Origin: Candidatus Saccharibacteria bacterium UBA3829
GTDB taxonomy: Bacteria; Patescibacteriota; Saccharimonadia; Saccharimonadales; Saccharimonadaceae
Direction of reading: 5' to 3'
Length of the DNA: 9,162 nt
Assembly: GCA_002393165.1 (NCBI GenBank)
Contig: DGIF01000044.1
Location: 1-9,162, forward strand
Made by a program: the position numbers and the translations under genes. Shown piece after piece: positions 1 to 4,339 of the stretch. Below the pieces are notes generated by a model that had not been told where the DNA came from, ran no database searches, and was given only the letters and a program-made list of their open reading frames with translations. Each line of letters opens with the position of its first letter. Within the stretch, counting starts at the first letter, position 1.

Positions 1-2
1 AC

Positions 3-617
3 AACCCCAACATGGAAGGCAACCCGCAAGTGACCGCCGACGACGATGGAAATATTATTTCCTTTGAATATAGAAATATCAGCACTAATGGTATTACCTT
101 TAGTACCGGCCACAGCCTCAACACTGGCATTATCGCGTTCGACGATGAAGGATTCACCATTCATCTCGTGGTTAAAATGAACCCAAGAAACAACGCTGGC
201 AAGAGGCTCGTTTCAGCATTCCAACAGAACAGCGGCAACTCAACCTACGCCGGGTTCACCTTCTACTGTTACAGCAATCAGTACTTCTACATTGACGCGT
301 CCACGTCAGCCACCATTAATCAAACGAGTTTCGGGACCCATATCAATAGCAACGGCTGGCGAGTCTCAAACCAGGAACAAACTTTCACCCTAGACATCAC
401 TTATACCCCAGCGCCAAACAAGAGCATTTCCGTGGACTTTACGCCAGTTCGCTCTGGTTCGAGCAGCTTCAGCAGCAACAACTCCAACCAGATGAGCTAT
501 ATTCCAGACAGTTTGGCAAACGCCACTATCATTCTGAGCGGCAACGGTATTCCAAATGACACTTCTAAAGACCTGTCAAGCGCCACAATCTACGAGTTTA
601 GCGTAACGAAACCTTAA
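3..617 (+). CDS. C-terminal part of a probable secreted lectin/LamG-like surface protein (5' partial)
   Basis: I do not recognise a named family with certainty. The reading frame is open from the left edge of the window to a TAA at 615-617, about 204 residues. An ATG at 12 exists, but the protein following it has no signal peptide and starts in mid-domain style, so this is probably the end of a longer protein. The sequence is rich in Asn, Ser, Thr, Gly and aromatic residues, with alternating hydrophobic strands (for example FTIHLVVKMN, YAGFTFYCYS, FYIDAS, QTFTLDITY). That pattern fits a concanavalin/LamG-type beta-sandwich of an extracellular adhesin or sugar-binding protein. No C-terminal membrane helix, LPXTG signal or catalytic motif is visible. 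Its codons look more GC-rich than those of the AT-rich genes that follow. Its stop codon overlaps the stop of the facing Nudix pseudogene. The fold assignment is inference. Confidence 0.6.
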   Translation, partial: NPNMEGNPQVTADDDGNIISFEYRNISTNGITFSTGHSLNTGIIAFDDEGFTIHLVVKMNPRNNAGKRLVSAFQQNSGNSTYAGFTFYCYSNQYFYIDASTSATINQTSFGTHINSNGWRVSNQEQTFTLDITYTPAPNKSISVDFTPVRSGSSSFSSNNSNQMSYIPDSLANATIILSGNGIPNDTSKDLSSATIYEFSVTKP

Positions 618-1023
618 CAATGTTTTAGTTTAGTATTTAAGACCTCTCCCCACGCGTCACTATAATAATCGTCAAAATACTCATCGGCCTTATCAATATC
701 CACCCATTCAACTTTTTCGACTTCCGTTTCCTGCCTTTTTAACTCGCCACCTAGCGGCTCAGCAATAAACAAGAAATTTCTTTGTAAACGGTTCCGCCAT
801 GCACAAAATGCCCAGTTTTGATTGGCTCCTCATCGACAATCTTGACATCCAAGCCCACTTCCTCTTTTGTCTCCCGAAGCGCGGTTTCGATATTCGTCTC
901 GCCCTCTTCTTAATGCCCCTTCGGAAACGACCAAAATAGCTTTCAGCTACTGTCCATAGCGCCAATCAATAGCACCTTATCGTCATTCAAGACAATGCAA
1001 CCGCAACTTTTTTCATGCTTCAT
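614..1023 (-). pseudogene. Nudix hydrolase pseudogene (two in-frame stops and one frameshift)
   Basis: Reading leftward from ATG at 1023, the first frame gives 26 residues (MKHEKSCGCIVLNDDKVLLI and on), then a TGA at 945-943 and a TAA at 912-910. Between and after these stops it still encodes a Nudix box with exact spacing: G at codon 36, E at 42, then RETKEEVGL at codons 50-58. The TAA sits at the third position of the box. Around 770-790 the homologous frame shifts, and the last part (FLFIAEPLGGELKRQETEVE and on, typical of the C-terminal half of the family) is read in another frame down to TAA at 616-614. Restored, the protein would be about 135 aa, a normal Nudix length. Such enzymes hydrolyse nucleoside diphosphates linked to another group; the substrate cannot be told. 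A TATAAT at 1040-1035 still lies just upstream. Three independent lesions argue for a decayed gene. Assembly error is the alternative. Confidence 0.85.
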
Positions 1024-1034
1024 TTTATATTAGT

Positions 1035-1040
1035 ATTATA
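1035..1040 (-). promoter_or_regulatory. -10 box of the Nudix pseudogene
   Basis: TATAAT on the minus strand, 11 bases before the ATG at 1023. A start of transcription about seven bases downstream would give a leader of only a few bases, as for two other minus-strand genes in this window. No Shine-Dalgarno sequence precedes the ATG. No clear -35 box. Confidence 0.45.
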
Positions 1041-1081
1041 TACCATAAATCGTCTGTCCAACTTCCTATTAAGATCAGCTC

Positions 1082-1110
1082 AACAAAACTAGGCGCAAAG
1101 AACGCCTAAG
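1082..1110 (-). terminator. intrinsic terminator after the 124-aa gene
   Basis: On the minus strand, directly after the TAG of the 124-aa gene, TTAGGCG pairs with CGCCTAG across a seven-base loop (TTCTTTG), followed by TTTTGTT. A GC-rich stem followed by a T-rich tract is the classic form of a Rho-independent terminator. Confidence 0.7.
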
Positions 1111-1111
1111 C

Positions 1112-1486
1112 CTAGGAAGCCAAATAGTTCGTATCCGGATTTCTGTCTATCAAATCAAAAGCCGTTTTCATTTCTTCTGGCGTATTGATATATATTATTT
1201 TGAACTTACCAGAAGTCGTGCCGTTCACGTAGTCGTGTTCAACCTCAGTAATGTGTATCTGCCCCCAATACAACCACTTACCGTCAATATTCTCTACCAA
1301 AAAATTTCTAACTGGCGGGCGGTGAAAAATCCTAATGCCAGGCTTATTCTTAAACTCGAATACGACATCCTTAAAATACTCAGCTTTGAACGGCTTTTTG
1401 ACGTGCTCTTCGTATTTTAGCTGTTCAGGGAAGCCCTGCCCCCGCGTGATTTGTAACGTATCGTTTACTTCAATATAAGAGCCCAT
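1112..1486 (-). CDS. conserved hypothetical protein, 124 aa
   Basis: I cannot assign a function. The protein is soluble (no signal peptide or membrane helix), mixed in composition and rich in aromatic residues. It has a long beta-type stretch in the middle (KWLYWGQIHITEVEHDYVNG) followed by SGKFKIIYI and a helical C-terminus. A stretch IRIFHRPPVRNFLVENIDGK may be a conserved core. The start is well supported: AAAAGGAGG lies four bases before the ATG at 1486, the strongest Shine-Dalgarno sequence in the accessory block. A TGTTATAAT promoter box at 1557-1549 gives a leader of roughly 55 bases. The gene ends in TAG at 1114-1112, directly followed by an intrinsic terminator, so it is a single-gene transcript. 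Its 5' side abuts the leftmost hairpin element (1564-1654). Confidence 0.85.
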   Translation of the reverse strand: MGSYIEVNDTLQITRGQGFPEQLKYEEHVKKPFKAEYFKDVVFEFKNKPGIRIFHRPPVRNFLVENIDGKWLYWGQIHITEVEHDYVNGTTSGKFKIIYINTPEEMKTAFDLIDRNPDTNYLAS

Positions 1487-1490
1487 TAAT

Positions 1491-1499
1491 CCTCCTTTT
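1491..1499 (-). promoter_or_regulatory. strong Shine-Dalgarno site of the 124-aa gene
   Basis: AAAAGGAGG on the minus strand, four bases before the ATG at 1486. It fixes the start and contrasts with the leaderless genes in the same block. Confidence 0.85.
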
Positions 1500-1548
1500 A
1501 TAAATTACGTATATCATATTCAGACTACCCCTCGTTGTTCGTATCTTT

Positions 1549-1557
1549 ATTATAACA
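1549..1557 (-). promoter_or_regulatory. extended -10 promoter of the 124-aa gene
   Basis: TGTTATAAT on the minus strand, a perfect extended -10. It lies back to back with the degenerate plus-strand -10 (TGTAAT, 1568-1573) of the adjoining hairpin element, with a gap of about 13 bases, as in two other copies of the element. Confidence 0.6.
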
Positions 1558-1563
1558 CAAGAT

Positions 1564-1654
1564 ATACTGTAATTATATCTATAATAACAAATATCACAGG
1601 TTGGTTTTAAACCTAGGAACCAGGGTCTTAAACTTTTAAACCGACCTATTTTTT
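1564..1654 (+). repeat. hairpin element copy 1 (diverged; promoter plus terminator-like hairpin)
   Basis: This aligns with the copies at 3062, 3393 and 4268 from the -10 region through CAGGTTGGTT (ends at 1606), with the same 25-base spacing from the -10 to GGTTGG. After that it differs: it lacks the ATG and the ychF-like codons. It still closes a hairpin. AGGTTGGTTTTAAA (1598-1611) pairs with TTTTAAACCGACCT (1634-1647), with one mismatch and one G-U pair, around a loop that can form a small inner stem (CCT with AGG). Six Ts follow (1649-1654), running into the nitrilase stop codon. It can act as a rightward terminator or give a short RNA of about 75-80 bases. It lies on the 3' side of the nitrilase gene and the 5' side of the 124-aa gene. 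Confidence 0.75.
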
Positions 1655-2424
1655 CATCTAATTTTTATTTGCCTCAACATGGGCACCTCATTCCTGTGCT
1701 GTTCCTGCAACCCCAATTCTAGATCCATCGTCAATATCCCCTCTTCGCGCCCCAATGATTTTATGACTTCACCAGCATAAGAAATCACCTTCGTATCAGC
1801 ACACAAATTCTCCCCTGTTTGGTTCACAGCGCAAAAATACACCTGGTTCTCAATCGCCCTTGCCCTTGTTAGTATCTCCCACGCAATACTTCCAGTACCC
1901 TTATTAAAATGCGAGGGAAGAAATATTATCTGCGCCCCTCTCTCCGCCAATTCTCTAAAATACTCCGGAAATCTCAAATCAAAGCATATTCCAATACCAA
2001 TCTTCACGCCATCAATTTCAAAAATCCCCAGCTTTTCTCCAGCAATTGTATCGTCGCTTTCGTCAAATCTAAAACCAGGCTTATTCACCTTATACATATG
2101 GATCTTATCGTATCTACCAATAACATCGCCCTTCCGACTTATCACGAAACACGTATTAGTCACCTTGCCAGGAATATCACTTTCTAACGCAACGCTACCC
2201 AAAATCAAATTTACATTGTTCTTCTCTGCGAAATCTTGATATTTTACAATCTCATCTTGTTTAACTTTTCCGCCAGCAAAATTAACGCCCCATGACAAAA
2301 AGAGCTCCGACAGACATATCACATCCGGATTACCTAAAACGGCTTCATTTAGCTGTTCAAAGACCTTCTTTTCATTCTCGGCTTTAGTGCCATTTGACTC
2401 CGTCTGGACTAAGCTAACCCTCAT
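1654..2424 (-). CDS. carbon-nitrogen hydrolase (nitrilase superfamily amidase), 256 aa
   Basis: A cytoplasmic amidohydrolase of the nitrilase superfamily, Nit2/omega-amidase-like in its motifs. It cleaves a C-N bond, with a covalent thioester formed on the catalytic cysteine. The three catalytic residues are visible: E40 (in CLSELF), K107 (GRYDKIHMYK) and C147 (GIGICFDLRFPEYF). The following IIFLPSHFN and ILTRARAIENQVYF are typical of the family, as is the length. The exact amide substrate cannot be read from sequence; salvage of a dicarboxylic amide or peptide-derived compound is possible. The start at 2424 is chosen because GGAGAGG (2436-2430) lies five bases before this ATG and MRVSLVQ is the usual N-terminal strand. 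The frame is open 18 codons further upstream. It starts 60 bases after the stop of the 154-aa membrane protein and is probably co-transcribed with it. Confidence 0.9.
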   Translation of the reverse strand: MRVSLVQTESNGTKAENEKKVFEQLNEAVLGNPDVICLSELFLSWGVNFAGGKVKQDEIVKYQDFAEKNNVNLILGSVALESDIPGKVTNTCFVISRKGDVIGRYDKIHMYKVNKPGFRFDESDDTIAGEKLGIFEIDGVKIGIGICFDLRFPEYFRELAERGAQIIFLPSHFNKGTGSIAWEILTRARAIENQVYFCAVNQTGENLCADTKVISYAGEVIKSLGREEGILTMDLELGLQEQHRNEVPMLRQIKIR

Positions 2425-2429
2425 CTTGA

Positions 2430-2436
2430 CCTCTCC
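2430..2436 (-). promoter_or_regulatory. Shine-Dalgarno site fixing the nitrilase start
   Basis: GGAGAGG on the minus strand, five bases before ATG 2424. It favours this start over the in-frame upstream one at 2478, which has no comparable site. Confidence 0.8.
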
Positions 2437-2484
2437 TTCGCCAATCATCATATCGCGTTCTGTATATTTCATAATCACAATTTG

Positions 2485-2949
2485 CTAAGTTCCCATCATC
2501 ATAGATTTCTTTTTCTTCATTGCATTTGTTATTACTGATATCAATACTATTATCATTGGCGCGCTCATAAAAGCGATCATACTTAATACACCTTCTATAA
2601 AAGACGTGTCCTTGCAAACATCCGTACATGTCTGGAAATCGCCACCACCAGTCTTCAAAAGCAAAAGCAATGCATCCACAATAATAAAAATTACATAAGA
2701 AGCTAAAAAGGACATAATCGCTGAAAAAACAGAGCTACACAATTTAGCAATTACTATGCCAAAACAATACTCAAAAATTATAGCAACCACCCAAAGAAAA
2801 GTCCAAGCATAAATAACAATAAACCAACCATTAGCTATAGTAAAAAAGTATGCCAAAACAGGAATTTTTACCAAGCTGATGATCGCAAAAGCGATTTCAT
2901 ACCCATAAATTCTATTATCATATGGTTCTTTTCGTTTTATTCGTCTCAT
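2485..2949 (-). CDS. small integral membrane protein with about four helices, 154 aa
   Basis: I do not recognise a family. The N-terminus is basic (MRRIKRKE). Hydrophobic segments lie roughly at residues 17-39, 42-65, 73-98 and 117-142, followed by a basic tail (MKKKK), so both ends are predicted to be cytoplasmic. The short segment between helices 3 and 4 would then be outside; it holds GGGDFQTCTDVCKD with two cysteines (108 and 112) that could form a disulfide or bind metal. It resembles small YIP/RDD-like or uncharacterised CPR membrane proteins only in general layout. A perfect TGCTATAAT promoter lies at 2984-2976, giving a leader of about 20 bases without a clear Shine-Dalgarno sequence. 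The nitrilase gene follows after 60 bases. The start at ATG 2949 is the only good candidate. Confidence 0.8.
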   Translation of the reverse strand: MRRIKRKEPYDNRIYGYEIAFAIISLVKIPVLAYFFTIANGWFIVIYAWTFLWVVAIIFEYCFGIVIAKLCSSVFSAIMSFLASYVIFIIVDALLLLLKTGGGDFQTCTDVCKDTSFIEGVLSMIAFMSAPMIIVLISVITNAMKKKKSMMMGT

Positions 2950-2975
2950 AAATGAGTTCGTTAATCGTTGAGCTT

Positions 2976-2984
2976 ATTATAGCA
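2976..2984 (-). promoter_or_regulatory. extended -10 promoter of the membrane protein/nitrilase pair
   Basis: TGCTATAAT on the minus strand, 26 bases before ATG 2949. It is a perfect extended -10; no clear -35 is seen. It lies well away from hairpin element copy 2, whose own minus-strand -10 is degenerate (TATAGC). Confidence 0.65.
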
Positions 2985-3061
2985 CAGCACTCCCTACCAT
3001 ATCAAATACCAAGGCCCCCGCAACGCACGGTACGCTAGACGCGAAAACTTCTTTGCTATAC

Positions 3062-3151
3062 ATAAAATATGCTATAATTATACCTACAATAACAGATATC
3101 GCAGGTTGGTTATGAATTTAAAGATCGGAATCTTGAATTTTTAAACCAACC
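3062..3151 (+). repeat. hairpin element copy 2 (copy of the ychF promoter, leader and start)
   Basis: It contains TGCTATAAT (3070-3078), a leader and then AGGTTGGTT followed by ATG (3112) and the first seven codons of ychF. The segment 3103-3132 is identical to 4310-4339, and 3103-3135 is identical to copy 3. The copied start opens a 10-codon reading frame (MNLKIGILNF, stop at 3142-3144). GGTTGGTT (3104-3111) pairs perfectly with AACCAACC (3144-3151), and the inside can pair further (AAGAT with ATCTT). No T-tract follows on the plus strand. On the minus strand the hairpin begins seven bases after the stop of the 72-aa gene and could help end or stabilise that transcript. Confidence 0.85.
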
Positions 3152-3158
3152 ACCTTCG

Positions 3159-3377
3159 CTAATAAGCTATATATGGATAGTTTGCAGCTTCCGCCTTCTT
3201 ACACAAATCTGCCTCTTCGGGCGACAATATCGGCTGACAGTCAATCCATCCTTCATATTCAAAAGTATTTTGATTCCTTATCAATAAAAAGGTAATGACA
3301 ACAATAATTGCAATTAAGAACACTGCCAATAAAATTATAATGAGTTGTTTTTTATCCTTATTTTTCTTTCTACTCAT
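3159..3377 (-). CDS. small single-helix membrane protein with two extracytoplasmic cysteines, 72 aa
   Basis: No named family is recognised. The N-terminus is strongly basic (MSRKKNKDKK), followed by one hydrophobic helix at residues 11-33. The outside tail of about 38 residues carries Cys47 and Cys59 and ends in ANYPYIAY. The likely topology is N-terminus in the cytoplasm with an anchored, exposed, possibly disulfide-bonded C-terminus; a cleaved signal peptide is less likely because no clear cleavage site is seen. An extended -10 TGATATAAT lies only seven bases before ATG 3377, so the mRNA is probably leaderless. No Shine-Dalgarno sequence is present. It is bounded by hairpin elements on both sides, copy 3 upstream and copy 2 downstream. 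A good promoter and a coherent topology make a real gene likely despite its small size. Confidence 0.75.
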   Translation of the reverse strand: MSRKKNKDKKQLIIILLAVFLIAIIVVITFLLIRNQNTFEYEGWIDCQPILSPEEADLCKKAEAANYPYIAY

Positions 3378-3384
3378 GCTTAAT

Positions 3385-3393
3385 ATTATATCA
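3385..3393 (-). promoter_or_regulatory. extended -10 promoter of the 72-aa gene (leaderless)
   Basis: TGATATAAT on the minus strand, with seven bases between its end and ATG 3377, so transcription should start at or next to the A of ATG. It faces away from the plus-strand TGTTATAAT at 3401-3409 of hairpin element copy 3. Confidence 0.65.
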
Positions 3394-3492
3394 TAAAATA
3401 TGTTATAATAATACCCATAATAACAAATATCACAGGTTGGTTATGAATTTAAAGATCGGAATCTTGTAATTCTAAACCAACCTGTTTCTTTT
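3393..3492 (+). repeat. hairpin element copy 3 (best formed: promoter, ychF-like start, hairpin, T-rich end)
   Basis: TGTTATAAT (3401-3409) is followed by a leader, then AGGTTGGTT and an ATG at 3443 with the first seven ychF codons. Bases 3434-3463 are identical to 4310-4339. The reading frame ends after eight codons (MNLKIGIL, TAA 3467-3469). The hairpin has a perfect 11-base stem, ACAGGTTGGTT (3432-3442) with AACCAACCTGT (3475-3485), and inner pairing of AAGAT with ATCTT. TTTCTTTT follows (3485-3492). Promoter, hairpin and T-rich end make a complete unit for a rightward RNA of about 75 bases. That it is transcribed is inference. Confidence 0.85.
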
Positions 3493-3555
3493 ATCCCATT
3501 TTCAATCAAAATCCGACTACCAAAACCAAAATAAAAAAATGGCTTTATGACATAA

Positions 3556-3613
3556 TATAATCATTGAAGTTCTTGCAGGGCGCAGTATGTGCTTAGCGTG
3601 AAAGCTTCTTTTT
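3556..3613 (+). ncRNA. candidate hairpin RNA or terminator in the 3493-3623 gap
   Basis: A TATAAT (3556-3561) stands just before an extended fold. GAAGTT (3566-3571) pairs with AGCTTC (3603-3608, one G-U), and after one mismatch TTGC (3573-3576) pairs with GTGA (3598-3601, partly G-U). At the tip GCGCA pairs with TGTGC around a three-base loop, and TTTTT (3609-3613) follows. Either a very short RNA starts at the hairpin, or it is a rightward terminator shielding the convergent metallo-beta-lactamase gene, whose stop is at 3624. The rest of this gap holds nothing I recognise. Confidence 0.4.
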
Positions 3614-3623
3614 GCGTAGTAAA

Positions 3624-4253
3624 TTAAACAATCGCACTTTCGCCAGGCATTAGTTCCTTGTATTCTGCGCCCACTCCATCACAAGCCTTCTTCATCCAAT
3701 TACTACTAATCGACTTGCCAAGCTCAGACAAAAGTGCATCATGCACGGGAATTACCATATTAGGCCGAACGCTCTCAACATATTTCATCGACTCTACAAT
3801 CTTCAACCATGGGGCCGAAATAGCCACAAATAAAACTTCAGCTTCTTTATTTGGTAAATCAAAAGAGTCACCAGGGTTTACAATTTCATCATCAACCACT
3901 ACGCCGATATTTTCGCATGGTATTTGTTTAGGGACAATGGCAGCATGATCTTTTCCGAAGAAATCTAGTTTAAATCCTTCGATTTCAAAACTATCTCCGC
4001 CTTTTACAAAAACAGTATCACCAATAAGTGAACCAGCATCACTGGTAGTAAAAATCTTTACAGAGGGATTGTCGTTTCGTATCTTTGCAATTACTTCTGG
4101 TTGCAAATGATCGCCATGTTTGTGTGTGATGATAATGGCGACAACATTTTCCAACCTCTGTATTTTATCTTCGAATTCCACCGGATCAAAAACAATTTGT
4201 TTTTTATCTTTTTCAATTATTATTCCAGAATGCTCTAATTTTGTAATCTTCAT
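3624..4253 (-). CDS. metallo-beta-lactamase-fold hydrolase (UlaG/COG2220-like), 209 aa
   Basis: A soluble, probably di-metal hydrolase. It has the signature THKHGDHL with H44, H46, D48 and H49, further metal-ligand candidates H103 (GKDHAAIV) and D129 (VNPGDSF), and H171 near the C-terminus (IPVHDALL). The N-terminal beta strands, an LEHSGIIIE start and an absence of extra domains fit the UlaG-like beta-lactamase fold group (COG2220). Members include lactonases and phosphodiesterases; the substrate here is unknown. The start is set at ATG 4253 rather than the in-frame ATG 4262. The upstream ATG overlaps the -10 box TATAAT (4266-4261), and 4253 lies seven bases after that box, the same leaderless spacing as the 72-aa gene. 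It is divergent from ychF with overlapping promoter regions. Confidence 0.9.
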   Translation of the reverse strand: MKITKLEHSGIIIEKDKKQIVFDPVEFEDKIQRLENVVAIIITHKHGDHLQPEVIAKIRNDNPSVKIFTTSDAGSLIGDTVFVKGGDSFEIEGFKLDFFGKDHAAIVPKQIPCENIGVVVDDEIVNPGDSFDLPNKEAEVLFVAISAPWLKIVESMKYVESVRPNMVIPVHDALLSELGKSISSNWMKKACDGVGAEYKELMPGESAIV

Positions 4254-4260
4254 ACCTAAC

Positions 4261-4268
4261 ATTATACA
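4261..4268 (-). promoter_or_regulatory. -10 box of the metallo-beta-lactamase-fold gene (leaderless)
   Basis: TGTATAAT on the minus strand, seven bases before ATG 4253. It is separated by 14 bases from the plus-strand -10 of ychF (4281-4286), so the two polymerases compete for one short region. Confidence 0.6.
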
Positions 4269-4339
4269 TCAAAAATATGTTATAATAATACCAATATTAA
4301 CAGATACACAGGTTGGTTATGAATTTAAAGATCGGAATC
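4268..4339 (+). repeat. hairpin element copy 4, the native ychF promoter, leader and first codons
   Basis: It holds the extended -10 TGTTATAAT (4278-4286), a leader of about 25 bases, AGGTTGGTT directly before ATG 4319, and seven codons up to 4339. Beyond 4339 it departs from the other copies. It has the left hairpin arm GGTTGGTT but no right arm, so the ychF start stays open. It is probably the source of copies 2 and 3, or the site into which their units entered. The AGG in the leader is only a weak Shine-Dalgarno match. Confidence 0.85.

Noticed and set aside
910..945. Alternative genetic code (TGA as Gly or Trp) explaining the Nudix stops
   Set aside because: A TAA and a frameshift are also present, and intact genes in the window end in TGA with no internal TGA.
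759..965. 68-aa minus-strand reading frame as a separate gene
   Set aside because: It is an out-of-frame shadow of the Nudix pseudogene, with arginine-rich, non-family sequence.
2425..2478. Longer N-terminus for the nitrilase (start at 2478)
   Set aside because: GGAGAGG lies directly before ATG 2424, and MRVSLVQ matches the normal family start; the extra 18 residues look unlike the family.
1564..3492. Classical integron attC sites
   Set aside because: The arms do not match the conserved GTTRRRY/RYYYAAC core pair, and there is no IntI gene in the window. Only the array-like layout is similar, which is reported as a hypothesis.
4254..4262. Upstream start (ATG 4262) for the metallo-beta-lactamase-fold gene
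   Set aside because: This ATG overlaps the TATAAT -10 box and would not be in the mRNA; ATG 4253 fits the leaderless spacing.
4313..4318. TTG start for ychF at 4313
   Set aside because: It lies inside the GGTTGGTT arm shared with non-coding copies; ATG 4319 gives the usual YchF N-terminus.
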